Assembly: GCA_030141605.1 (NCBI GenBank)
Contig: JAQGDQ010000183.1
Coordinates: 1 to 64,000, forward strand
DNA: 64,000 nt
From: Tubiluchus corallicola
Lineage: Eukaryota > Priapulida > Priapulimorpha > Priapulimorphida > Tubiluchidae
Reading direction: 5' to 3'
The stretch's first letter is position 1, and each line of letters starts with the position of its first letter. This document shows, one piece after another, positions 23,520 through 58,431 of this stretch. Made by a program: the position numbers and the translations under genes. Under the pieces are notes generated by a model that was not told where the DNA came from, ran no database searches, and saw only the letters and a list, made by a program, of their open reading frames with translations.

Positions 23520-24115
23520 ATAATGTAGACAGTTAAGCTTTTCTAGTTATTCACATATCCCAAATCTCCATTTCATGAGGTTCATTTTGATACCAAGCTC
23601 ATCGCTCTATGTTATTTCTAAGGTGAGATAATCCACGTTGAAGTTGAGGTGCACACTGAAGAACATAACCTCGAGAAAATCACTGTTAAAGCTAGCCATT
23701 GTTTTTTGTCACATTTCTACAAAACACTTAGCAACCGTATGAGCGGATGGTTGCTATGGACTTTGCAAGAACATATTGAAGTTATCTTTAAATACAGTAG
23801 ATGGCTCTTCCTAATGAAGATCTGTGCTTGGCAATAGTAAAAATCCAAAGCAAAATGACTGCTTCCACGAGCTACAATCAGAGTTTGAAAATACAAGTAT
23901 TTACAATTGCAGTACTAGTTTTTATCCAGAAAAGTTGATATTTGGCTTATAAAATTAGTTTTAAGCATTTTTTGAACACTTTCTTGATAATTTGAAGCTA
24001 GAATATAAAGTCCAATACATTTAGCATCGGTTTTTATAAAAAAAACAAAAACTTGACATTTGAATAAATTTTTAGTGCATTCTACTTTGAAGCATCATAA
24101 CGTAGTTTTAACTAT
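23520..24115 (+). repeat. dispersed repeat family 9, copy 1
   Basis: It matches 38935-39650 through most of its length, for example CAGTTAAGCTTTTCTAGTTATTC, CACTGTTAAAGCTAGCCATTG and CAAAACACTTAGCAACCG. A shorter reverse copy is at 31079-31345. No coding potential or clear ends. Class unknown. Confidence 0.65.
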
Positions 24116-24224
24116 GCTGACTTACGGGCATGTGCTATAGCCTTACTAGCCTAATGGTTAATCCGCCTTTGCTAATAGCTAGCCCCAAATGGCCCCCAGT
24201 GAACCCTTTAATTGTAAAATCTAT

Positions 24225-24885
24225 TGTAGAGATCTGGAATATTCTATAGTATGGTAGAACAATCTTCTTACCTTGAAGAAGATTCGAGAACTTTGTATAA
24301 GCGATGCACGTAGTAGTTTCTAGATTGTTCATTTGCACTGATATATATAAGGCGGAGTTGACCGAGTTTATTCTCGTATTCTCAGACATGCTTTCTACCT
24401 TTCATGTTTCTAGATTATCACTTGACTGTGTATATTTCGCGTGGTTGCAGTGTCAAATTCAATTTTGAACTGTTGGTCTTGGATGTTGTCTTCAACATCC
24501 AAACTAGGAGAATCTTCGTTAACTTCGCCGAAGATCGCCTTGACAAGCTCATCTTCCGCAATTCTCCTCACGGACTTCCCAGATTTCTGGTCCCGTTGCT
24601 TCTTCCTGTAAACAGCCTCCAAATGTCCTTTCTTGTCACAGAAATGGCACTTGGCATCTTTGTAGGGACAGTCTGTCACTTTGTGGGCCTTTCCACAACG
24701 GTAGCACTTTGTATCCGTGTCTGTGGAATTTGATTGCCGATGGTTCCTTCATTGACCCTTGTTCTGGTTCAGCTTGACTTTGTTGACAGGCTTGGCCAAG
24801 GAACAGTAGAATATTCTATAGGTTAGTAGAAAAATCTTCTTACCTTGTAGGTAGAAGATTCGAGATCTCCACAACAAAATTCACG
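24225..24885 (-). mobile_element. decayed Ty3/gypsy-like element
   Basis: A gag-like fragment (24410-24790, minus) lies between two copies of a block of about 60 bp, GAATATTCTATAG...AATCTTCTTACCTTG...GAAGATTCGAGA, at 24236-24290 and 24805-24868. A TATATATAAGG box on the plus strand at about 24341 resembles an LTR promoter but points opposite to the gag fragment. The element is therefore rearranged as well as truncated. Confidence 0.5.
24410..24790 (-). pseudogene. gag nucleocapsid fragment with two zinc knuckles (Ty3/gypsy)
   Basis: The minus-strand frame encodes CYRCGKAHKVTDC followed by CHFCDKKGHLEAVY, the paired CCHC knuckles of gypsy nucleocapsid, which bind RNA during packaging. The second knuckle has Tyr where the last Cys should be, and an in-frame TGA lies upstream of the first knuckle. 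After the knuckles an acidic linker leads to a TAG stop at 24410. No protease, reverse transcriptase or integrase follows. This is a dead fragment of an ancient retroelement. Confidence 0.7.
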
Positions 24886-24890
24886 ACAAG

Positions 24891-26080
24891 AAGGACCTGT
24901 GAGTTAAACATGTGCCTGTCTCTGTTACGCCTACCAGTTTTCTACTGGGAAACCTTGTGTAGAAAAGGCTATAACATAGGTTGTTGTGAACCTGTTAGTT
25001 TACTAACAATTCTTTACTGTTTTCCGCAGAATCAATCTATGTATGTAGTATATTCAATTTGTTATTAAAATACCGTTTGAACTAATGCAATACAATTAAT
25101 TTGTTCATATCAACCAGGGCTTTACGTTCAGTGTTGTGGAAGTCCTAGCACAGCGAGGGTATGGGGTTTACCATACTAAACTCCGCAAAACCATTTTCCA
25201 GCATAGAAACTCTAAACCCCTCCTCCAGATGGCAAGGTAAATAGAAGGCAGAAAGTCAACCCTCCTATACACAAATGACGACATGTGATGACAACTGCAC
25301 AAAAAATAACAAATTATGTAGTGAAACACAATTTTTTTATGTTACAACATGACATGTACACAAGTACTAGACAGAAAAAGTGAATTTAAACATACTATGA
25401 CAATAGAGCGATTGTTTTCACGTCGCCGACCGAGACTTTCCGGGAAAGATCTTCCCCAGTAGAGTGTCACTACATAGTAACTGATTGAGACTTTCCCGGA
25501 AAGATCAATCCAGGAGAAAATAATCGGGGGGGGGGTCATGACTTGTAAGACATCTGAATTTTCCCGGAAGACGATACTCTTTTTGAGTTGTACGAAACTT
25601 CTTATTTTTCTAGAGTATAAATTGCATTTTTGAATTAGGTGAAGTGAATTATACGTATTTTGATTAAGTGGAACAATTTTTTATTTAAGTTGTGCAAAAT
25701 TTTGAGCTAAACGATACTTTTTGTGGGAAAAACAAAGGATTTCATCTGTTCCACTGAAATTTTTTGAGGTAGGCGAAAATTTGAGTTATGAGGTTTCGAG
25801 TCGGTGCTTTAGGTTTGCTGTTACGGAATGTCCTAGCACAGCGAGGGCAGATTTCCCTCATTTTAGAACCCTGCCTGCCCAACGTCTACAACAGACGTAA
25901 TGGGCATGATGATGATGACGACGGTGACGATGGTAACAATGACGACGAAGTGAAGATGATGATGATGATGACGATCATGATGATAAGTCTTACTGTAAAG
26001 AAAATGAACACATGAAAGATTGTTATTCTCGGCTCGCAACTTGTTGTATCACACACCATAACGAACACGAACCTTGGATC
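24891..26080. other. unassigned intergenic stretch
   Basis: A direct repeat containing GTCCTAGCACAGCGAGGG occurs at about 25142 and 25831. Two near-identical blocks, GAGACTTTCC(C)GGAAAGATC, lie at about 25432 and 25487. A short GAT/GAC run is at 25905-25985. No gene recognised. Confidence 0.4.
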
Positions 26081-26087
26081 ATTGCTA

Positions 26088-26093
26088 TTTATT
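26088..26093 (-). promoter_or_regulatory. polyadenylation signal of the TFCP2-like gene
   Basis: TTTATT on the plus strand reads AATAAA on the minus strand, about 540 nt past the stop codon of the TFCP2-like gene. Confidence 0.5.
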
Positions 26094-26635
26094 CGTAATG
26101 CATTTTAAATGCTGATAATTTCTTTCAGCCATGATAAATTAATTGACATCATAATTTATGTACATTAAACAATCGGATAAAACATTGAAACAAAGCTCTG
26201 AAATGCAAATATCACACAAGAATAATAATCATTCCTCACTATCTAGTAATCCCTTACCAGTATCTGATCCACTAAGTCATCTAAAACGAAAAACGTAAGC
26301 CCAGTAAATCGAAAATCTTTTTGTACATATCATATAAACCTTTATGTACAATAGCATGTCAACAAACAGTACTTCCTCGACAACTTATAGATAATGTCAA
26401 TGGTAGCACAAAGTAGAATTTTGAACTATACATATCACACGTGGAATGGGCAGCCCAGATACCCCGACTCTGCCGTCATTCTGTTCACGTAGACCAATAT
26501 CTGATAACTAATCCCACAATGCTTTCTGTCTATGTGAAATAATTGTAAATCGATGATTGGCATCTTTGGTAATCTTGAACGTGACGAAGATACGGCATCG
26601 GCAGAGCCCTCTGTGGTGTTTTTTCGCCTCGAGTC

Positions 26636-49237
<22,602 letters not shown>

Positions 49238-49720
49238 ATTAATCCAGAATACTTGTGCGTATGTTTGTCGTTCTACCTAAGCAATAAAAAATTACATAAC
49301 TGTTTTACACGTGTATCTTAAATTTTATACAGAAGAAAAGCACCTAAGCCATAAACAGACAGACAGATAAAACAGACAATACGGATATTGACAACCAGCA
49401 TCGTTTGTTCTACATGCGATCAAACAAATTACTTTGATATTTTCCTAACTGCAGTACAGAAGTCAAACAAACTTTTGTTCAAAGCATATTGCTCTAACTT
49501 TTATTGTGCCGCATTATGGAATAACTTTTGCGACTACAGTTCAAGGAATTTAAAGTGGCTTATAATAAAGGGATCAGAATTTTGTTTAATCTACTTTATG
49601 ACTGCTCGGCTAGACAAATGTGTACAGAACTAAAATTGCCATATTTTGATTTTATCAATAGAAGATCTATTTATTCACTAAAAATTAAAACTACTGACAC
49701 CTACAATGATTTGATAAGTA

Positions 49721-50934
49721 CAGTAGCCGCTTAATAGACTCACTTTGGGATCGGCGTGTTTTGACCCAATTAACCGACTGAACCTATTAACCGATGGGTG
49801 TAGTGTTAAACGAAGTAATGCCTAAATTCCTTTGTGCAGTTAAAAATTAGAGAAAATATTTTAAAATATTAATTTATATAAGTGAATTAACAATAAATGA
49901 AAAAGTATACATTTCTAAATCACATAGGTCTGAATTAGGCATGACTAAAACAGTTCTGTATTGTCTGCTTACTTACATTGCTCCATGACATAGCCAGTAA
50001 ATAGCCATCTTTGTCTATTAACTCATTAACCTGAAAGCGTGATTTGCAACTAGATCATCAAAATGAAACGGCTAGGCGAGTAATTAGATGTTTAGCTTCC
50101 AGAAATTCTTTGGATAACGAGGTTAATTGCAGTGGGCGAGCAGGTAACAAATTCAAAGAGAAATTGCTATGCTAGCGTACTAGTGCATAATAAACGTACC
50201 TGTTTACAAACAAAACGGTACTTAACACGATTGTTTCTACATAATGCACAAAAGGGAAGTAAAGATGACATAAAAGTAGGAAAGGCTGTTTGGGCACATA
50301 CAAATGTCTTATTTTAAGTAGGTGAAGGAAAAATATTGAGTCAATTAAGCGAAGTTATTTGAGTCAATTACAGATAGTTTTATGTATACCGTATTTTCCC
50401 GTGTATAAGAGACCCTTGTGTATAAGAGACCCCTTCAATTTTTAGGCAAAAATTCTGGAAAAAAGTTTTTTCAGACGGACATTTTTAGAGGGTAAAGTAC
50501 AACTTTTTTCAACTCAGTGCGGTACTGAAAACAAAATAAAACCAGTTAATGTGTTGTAGAAAAAGAGTACTGGTATATATTAAAGTGCGTACCTGCAAAC
50601 CTGTAACAGGAAAAGAGAAAACGAGGAGATAATGCCTGTGTCACGATGCTTGTATTGCTTACAACCGCTTCATAGTCGAACGCGACACGCAAAACAGTTG
50701 TAGAGCACTTATTTCTTTAAAATCATTAGTGTCACAATTTATGCATCTTATTGAAAAGACTTACTCCCATGTATAAGAGACCCCCTATTTTTAAAGTGAA
50801 AATTCTGAGCAAAAAAGGGTCTCTTATACACGGGAAAATACGGTATTTGGATAGAAGCGACCCGTTCCAGGCGTTTTTGAGTCAATTAAGCGATTGAGTC
50901 TATTAACCGTGAGTCTATTAAGCGGCGACTACTG
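49721..50934. mobile_element. pogo-like non-autonomous element
   Basis: Inverted ends CAGTAGCCGCTTAATAGACTC and GAGTCTATTAAGCGGCGACTACTG, each next to a TA (49719-49720, 50935-50936), as expected for pogo/Tigger insertions. It disrupts a LINE reading frame. A second MITE sits inside it. No transposase is encoded. Confidence 0.75.
50389..50843. mobile_element. TA-flanked MITE nested in the pogo-like element
   Basis: Long inverted ends, CCGTATTTTCCCGTGTATAA and TTATACACGGGAAAATACGG, with TA on both sides. The palindrome also repeats AAGAGACCC. The undisturbed version of the host sequence can be seen in the hAT-type MITE at 20245-20763, which confirms the borders. Confidence 0.8.
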
Positions 50935-51889
50935 TAATATATTTAACAGTGACCGTTTATTTATATCTAGGTTGTATAAGCATTGGAATAAATGCCTGTG
51001 TACTGCTGCCCAATAAATCAAGCTGTACATATTGTAAATACTTAATTAACTGTATTTAATTTTGAGAAACTACTAAGCGACAATTGCTATATTGATTTAT
51101 GATGCTTGTTTGTTAATTATGAATTGTATTGTATTGTATTGTACTATATACACTTTGTTCTGAAGTAAAAGTATTTAATCAAATCATTCAATCAAACTAG
51201 TTTTGTGCCTGTAAAAAATAAATGCTACAGTATGGGAGCTGTGATGTGAACGTGACGGGAATTGAACGAAGCGTCTCATTATTTTCCCCTTGAACAAAGG
51301 ATTCATTACATAAAAAAATTAATGGGGTTAGATATAGACAGAGTGCAAAAGATTATGGATATGTATAAAATAAATAAAATAGCTTATTTTATGGATTTTT
51401 GAAATTTTATTTTATGGATATCAATAAAATAAGAAATAGACTATATCTGGAACGAGATGCCCAGGGGGAAATCAATTAAAAAGTAAAAACAGGAGTGCTT
51501 GAAACGTGTTTTTAAACATGCAGGACTTAGTTTTAATTTTATCGGTTTCGTTTTAATTTTATCGGTTTCATATCACTTCAAATTTAATCAAATTTTACGA
51601 GACATTGCCTTGTAATTCATCACTTCAGTTCAAATAATTCATTTATTTGGTACGAATGTAGAATGCCCTCTACGCTGAAGTTTCCGATCCAATGCCTGTA
51701 TTCAGTTTTGATTGCCTTATTTTGTACAAAAAATCACAAAAAAAAATATTTTTTTATTTTATGCATTTCTTATTTTATGGATTTTTCAAATTTTATTTTA
51801 TGGATTTTTGGTCTTATTTTATGGATATCCATAATCTTATGCAGCCTGGATATAGATCTTTTATTCATCTATTTAGCACAATACAAAAA

Positions 51890-52480
51890 AGCATTGAGAA
51901 TTTTGATGAGGACAGAGATGCTCGTAAAATATTGAAAGTACTGCGCAAACAACTACTAAGGGCTGTTGGTATGAAAGTGTGGAAGAAATGGCATATAAAT
52001 ATGGTTTAAATAAAAGCGAACGAACGAGTCATTAGATAAAAAACGAAATCGTTTTAGAAAACGAAATTAAATGTGCGATAAACCAGTATTTAAAAATTGA
52101 GATGCAAAACAAAGCTGCGATTTTTGAGTAATGGAGTAAAATAGTGGGGTAAACCGATGAAAATAGTGCAGAAAAAACAAACACGTAACGAAATTACAGA
52201 GTGGAAAATTAAATATGGTCAGATTTAAAGCGAATTATAAAAATAACTTATAAAAAATAAGGAGATGTCAAATGCTTGTTATGTGAGAACAGTGAAGACA
52301 TTACTGAACATATATTAACATCTGAAAAACTGAAGTGAATGAAAGAATGTGTGCAAGTAATGTTGCAATTGATGATTTATATGTTGATAATGCAGATAAA
52401 TTGAAGGAAGTAAATGTCAGAATTAACGAAGCTCTAAAAGTAAGAAAGTTGTTGGCAGCTGATTTTTAGATACGAAATTA
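51890..52480 (+). pseudogene. second degraded LINE C-terminal fragment
   Basis: Pieces in different frames, notably KCLLCENSEDITEHIL (52270-52315), resemble the C-terminal cysteine/histidine motif of non-LTR reverse-transcriptase proteins. Several stops and shifts separate it from the preceding piece that ends KVWKKWHINMV. The surrounding 51360-51850 has repeated TATTTTATGGATTTTT words. Confidence 0.4.
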
Positions 52481-52499
52481 AAAAAGAAGACAGCGTTAC

Positions 52500-54286
52500 A
52501 TGACTAAGTTTCGCAAGCAAGTGCCTTCAGACTGGAAAAGACGCCGATGTGAACCCGCTAAACTGCATTTAGCTTACTAACTTATTAAACGACGAACTGC
52601 TGTCTCGCTATTTCATTAAAATGTTATTCGTCCACAGTACAACTACAAGTACAGGCTACTTTACATACACTGGTGTGTGGGTGTCTAGAATGACAGTCAG
52701 GCTCAGTCAATTTCGGAAACAAATGTTGTCAAAGGTGTGAATCTTCAGAAAGTGCAAAACAGCGGCTGAAAAAAGTTAATGAAGTGTTCCGAAAACACGA
52801 AACGTCATTGATACTGATGATGTTTTAAGTAATAAAACAGGCGAAGACAGTCGACCATAGCTCACAAACAAATCTTACTGCTATCTACTGGACGACACAG
52901 CAACCATTTCTAAATTAGCTAAACAGCTAAAATTAGATTTTCAACTATAAAAGAATTCAAAAATTTTTAATTATAAAATTGAGTGAAACATTCTAAAATA
53001 AGGAATTGCATAAATTTGCTTACTACAAAAAGTATGAGTAGTTATACCAGAAAAATTCAAAACAGTAATTTTTCTTTTTTATTTTTCCCGCTAGAAGGCA
53101 AAACATGCGTCACGTACTCACTATTCAGTGGATTTTTGTGCAGTTTTGTAGCAGTTTTGTCTTGTTCTTTTGAAGGAAAATCGTAAAACAAGGAGCTTGT
53201 TCTTGGTCACTTATTAATTAGAACTATCTTCTGTTGTCACTGTCATTATTTGTAAAGTGTTAAAAGATTTAAGCAGCAATGGGTTTAATTGATTACAAAT
53301 GTTGTCGAAATTCCCTTGTGGGATTAAACGTATTTTACATTGTAAGTAAAAACCTGATAACTGGTATATTACTGCAGTTTTTGAATCAATCGTTTTTGTA
53401 ATTCGGCTCAATTGTCTTATACAAGTGCCGTTATTTTTTGTAGTTTTGTTGCCGTATATTAGTAAGCGGTGCATATTTTATTACGCCCTACTTTGTGTTG
53501 ATGGATAGAGGTTAAACTAAAATATTACTTATTAGAGCTCTTGTGAGCCTCTCTAATCTTCTAAGTTTAGTTTCTATATTCGTATAAAAGAATCGCATGC
53601 TGTAATAATATCCTGTGCCACAACAACCTTTGCTACCGTACACCGTGGATACACATGATCCACTTCACCAAAACAGCGAGCAGACTGACATGAATAAAAA
53701 TGTCAGTTTGCAAGATCAAAACACGTATTTTGTCCACTTTGTATGTATAATTTTTTCTTTTCCACATATCAATGATTACTGTTTGCTCATCTTTCATTAC
53801 ACTTTTAGCTGCAAGGGCTTTGTGACATACAGTCGAACTTTTCTTAATTTATCTATGAGGGTATCACTAATATCTTGCACAGATAATTGCCATTGAAGCA
53901 GTCCAGGATTAACAAACCTTTTGGGATTGTACTCCCAATATTTCTTTCTCGGTTTTCTTTTTGAATGTTGAGCACTTACCCGCAATCGTCTGTAATAAGT
54001 TTGGAACACATTTCCCCTGTCATAAGTTTTCTTCAGTAATTTATGACATATGAACGTTGACAGCGCGTTATTTTGCGAAGAATTTCTCTTAGCATCTTTT
54101 GCACCTTATCCAAAGAAATGAGGACCTAGATGGTAATTATCTGCAAGTGGCCCTCCCTTGAAAGCCTCCCTTTGAACGTGTCAACTGATGAAGCACTAAT
54201 GGCTGATGATGGAAGACGATTCCATTGCTGGACAACACAGAAGTGACATCTGGTGTTGGTTCTAACTGGTTGCACGAATAACTTGA
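52500..54286. other. unassigned intergenic stretch
   Basis: No coding exon recognised. The first coding exon of the tetraspanin gene should lie somewhere upstream of 54875 but no convincing N-terminal tetraspanin sequence was seen. Confidence 0.4.
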
Positions 54287-54294
54287 TTCATGAC

Positions 54295-54784
54295 CAGTGG
54301 CGGGTCATAGCTAAAATTAGTGAAGATGCTGCGGAATTAAAAATTTTTTAGCCATTGTTTTAATACTGTGTTATACGAAACAAACATATGTAATTTTAAT
54401 GTTGCAATTGTAATTTTAATCAAACAAACTAATTTATACACAAACTTGATAAACTCGTAAAAAAATTGTTGCCTTACAAATAGCCTAAATTGTCGCAGTT
54501 CAAGAACATGCCAATACAGTGCTTTCAAACACTTGACAACTGACAACACATACTGCGTGAGAGACAGTGCTTTTTCTACCTAAAGTACAGCTGCTTACCT
54601 CAGACAGAAACACCACGTTGCTTGAGCTGTGAAACAAATTGTACTTCCCGCACGTGCTAGGGTTTCGCACAAGTATAAAGAAGGAACTAAATAAAAAACT
54701 TATAGTGAATACCATTGATAACAATGAGTGAAAACAGGGGATGCTGTGCACAGTACCGCAGTACCTATACATGAGCCGCCACTG
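54295..54784 (-). mobile_element. hAT-type MITE, family 1, copy 3
   Basis: A 490-bp copy in reverse orientation, with ends CAGTGGCGGGTCATAG and ATGAGCCGCCACTG. Flanks TTCATGAC (54287-54294) and CTCATGAC (54785-54792) are a 7-of-8 target duplication. Confidence 0.85.
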
Positions 54785-54874
54785 CTCATGACCTAGAAGT
54801 ACTCTGTGAGACCTGGAAAAAACTCTGACTCTGCCAGAATAAATCTTTTAAATCTTTTTATTTTCTTTTTATAG

Positions 54875-56914
54875 CTTGTTGGCTTCATTTTGATTGGCGT
54901 TGCGGCTGCATCAAAGAGCGCGAGCATCGTCACAAGTATGGGTGCTATCGGCGGAGTAATCGCATGCGGAATCTTCTTGCTGGTTCTCTCATTGATAGGA
55001 ATTTATGGAGCAGTGAAGCATCATCAAGTCTTGCTATTTTTCGTATCCTTTTGGTGTATTTTCTGATTTCCTTCTGCGCTGACAGAGTTTGTATAATAGT
55101 ATTTACATAGTAATACAATGCAATGGGTTAGTAGTTTTTACATTTCGTCCTGTAAATGGTAATTGCATCATTTGTCTCTAGCATATTGAGCTAAGTGCAG
55201 TACTAAAATATTTGGTTTCACCTGTTTTACAGGTAACATTAGCATTGTGTACTTATTGTTTATTGCTTAAATTTTCATAAGTAGTTAAAGTAATGTGGCT
55301 TATAAATTAATATATATAGCACCATAGTCAATAACGTAAATATTTTTATACATGCAGCATTGCCCCCTAGGTATCCTCCTGACTTTAATTTTTTCGAGAA
55401 CAATGAGCCCAATAAATTGCAGATCTGCATTCGGTGTAGAACAAAGCAATTACTACCTCACCATCACATTTTCACCAGCAATATCTGATACTAGTACCTG
55501 CCATTGATATTATAGGCTGGTTCAGTGTTTCATCTTAGATGGATTAGCATTGACAAGTAGTGATGAGCAATTAAATGATTAATCGAATTAATGGAGATTG
55601 CAACCTTGTGTAAATAGTTTTATTTGACGATTGTGCAGTAATTCAATTAATCGACGGCAAAATATACGCGTTACACACTGAATCGTTACGTTTTTTCTTC
55701 ATTTTTCTCATCTTCCGCAATGCACACAATGGTGCATACTGTGGGATCCAAATTCGTTGACGTGATGCGTGTAGTGATGTAGTCATATAGAGTAGTTAAC
55801 GAAAAAGCAGGTTTGTGCCAATAAAAATAGTTGCTGAGTACGAAAATGGCAGACAGCGATGAAGATGTTGTAGTTATATTTCACTGCAATCATTAATAAG
55901 TATGGCTCATGGGTCTGTAACAATGCTCCGTAATATCTTCTGTGGCAATACGTGTGTCATCAAAGTGAACCAGTATCGCGACATTCTGAATCATTGATAT
56001 TCAGCAAAAGCTTGGCTGTCTGCTGATAAAAACTGTGAGAAATTATTCAAGCTACAGCTATAGAATGTATTGTAGGTAAACTCCACAGAGTTTAACTCCG
56101 TGGTCATAATCAGTGCAGTGAGCACAGTGCTAGTAGAGGATCAGACTTGACATTGACCCAGGCACCAGACCAGACAAAGCCATGGGGTTGAAAGCACAAT
56201 GTGTTTGTAATCATATATGTAGTCCAGATTACTTTTTTGCTTCCAAGTTTCTGAAATTGTTTGCAGCAAATCTGGACTATAAAATGCGTCAGCATATTTT
56301 TAATCAAAAGTATTGAACTGCTTTGCATTTCTGGTGGCTTACAGTGCAAACGATACAAGAGCATAAACAGAAATCAAACAGTTTGCTGAATTATTTTAGC
56401 ACTTAGCAATCTTAATATATAAACTAGATTAAGCAACAACTTAATGTAGTTTTTTTCTATTAAAGCCTGCAAATGTTAACTCAATGTGTATCATGATACA
56501 TGTCGTGTCGTGAGGCCAGTATCGTGATAATGTATCATATCGTGACTTAGGTGTATCGTTACAGCCATAATGACCCACGCAATAAAAAAAATGTCGCAAC
56601 AGATTAATGGTGATATTGAAATACAAGAACAAGATGATAATCGAATTACGCCTTTTCAAAATCGCCCATCACTAGTACTGACATCTATCTTCGACTACAT
56701 TAGAGCTTATAATTGTTTTTTGGCAGCTTTAGCCATGTCACAGTTGAACTAATAACATAATATAGCGCTGTATTATAATTTGTATTACCTGGTAAACACA
56801 ATGAGTAGTGCAGCATAATATGATATGTGAAATAATAATGAAGACAAAAGTGGTTTTTGACTCTTAAACACACGTTTTTATCGTGTGTGTAATCATTTTT
56901 GATTTTTCTTTATT

Positions 56915-56949
<35 letters not shown>

Positions 56950-58396
56950 GAACAGAAATAAGCAGATGCAGTAAGCGCTTTCGGAGTTCAAGTGATTGAT
57001 GATGGCCGTAAAGAGGTCAAAGGTTAAATGTACTAGGCAATGCATTTGTGTACAATTGGCATTGCCTCGCAGCTCATGCTGTTGTGATAGTAACAATTTT
57101 AACAGCTAGCTAGAACCTTATCTATTTCATTTTTTCTTGTTCTCAAGCAAGATCCTGCCTAGTACATCACTCTGCACACAGACTAATGCATAACTAAGCA
57201 AACTCCTAATAAAACAACTGAAGTTACTAAACTGATGTGGCAGACAGCTTTGCTTTGCACATGTCTAGTGACGGTTATAGTTAAGGTGTGTTGCTGTTAC
57301 AGCTTTGCTTTAGACACATGTCACGTGACGGTTGTAGTCAAGGTGCATTGCTGTGGTACGCTTAACCTTTGACCTACAGCAACTGCACGCGCATAGCGAA
57401 ATAGTGAAAAGGCACATTGTAATACAAAGTTTCCCTAACTTATTTTAACAGTACATGGTTATTTTGTTTCTGGTTTTCTTGTTACAATTTTCACTGGCTT
57501 GTGCTTGTCTGGCAATGAAGGAAGAGAAACAGCTGGCTATAGTGAGATATGCATGGAGTGGCGTTGACCAAGACAAAGTCATCTTCAAGACTATAGAAGA
57601 ACCTCACAATTGTTGTGGATTAGACAGTGCATCAGACGCTACTGCTTATAAATGCAATGACGTAAGCTCTGTAACTTCTTACTCAGTTCGAAAAATTAAA
57701 GCATTTTTCGGATCGTGATTTTGACCCTGTTTCGCAAAGCCGTCGCTCACTTAAAGATTCCGTCACTATCGGTTCAGTAATTGGAATGACCACGTCATTA
57801 AGGTAGTGACAGCTTTGTGAAATCCGCCCTTGGATTTGTGACAAATAATCGATCGGAATTCTTTACTTATCAATAGAGTGTTTCTGATATAATTCTTACA
57901 ATTTTATTTAAACATAACTGTCTACTGTGACATGTCAGCTTTTCGCAATATTTTGAGCCTCATTTTGCCAAACTTATGCAAACATTTATTATGCTAATAG
58001 AGTTTGAACTTGATAGAGTTGAGTGATGCTTATTTAATTGCCTTTGATAACATTATCCGTTTAATCTGAGCGTTCTCTAATGCACTTGGTAAACGCAATT
58101 GCCGGCTTCTTTAAACTGAATTAATGTAACTGGATGATTGTGAAATGAAAAAAAGTTTTTAGAGCAATTACTATACTCCATTTATACATCCCTGTCTCTT
58201 TCTGAATTTCTCTCTCTCTCTCTCTCTCTCCCTCCCTCTCTCTCTCTCTCTCTCTCTCACTCTCTCTCTTTCTCTTCCCGTCTGTCTCCAGCTTTCTCCT
58301 TCCCTTCTCTCTCTCTCTTTCTCCTTCTCTTTCTCCCTTTCTCTCTCTCTCTCGCTCTCTTTCTCTCTCTCGTTCTCTCTCTCCCTTTCCTTCTTT

Positions 58397-58431
<35 letters not shown>

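Larger units (their letters stand above)
49395..51180 (+). mobile_element. LINE 3' fragment, interrupted by nested DNA transposons
   Basis: The reading frame resembles the C-terminal part of a non-LTR reverse-transcriptase protein (LLFKAYCSNFYCAALWNNF; KVAYNKGIRILFNL; MCTELKLPYFDFINRRSIYS). A one-base frameshift lies near 49530. A pogo-like element is inserted at 49721-50934. Beyond it the frame resumes (FISRLYKHWNKCL), reaches a stop and leads to a (GTATT)n tail near 51125-51150. The 5' part of the LINE is missing. The exact clade was not determined. Confidence 0.65.

Noticed and set aside
25124-25883. hAT-type element between two CTAGCACAGCGAGGG copies
   Set aside because: The copies are direct rather than inverted and no 8-bp target duplication was found.
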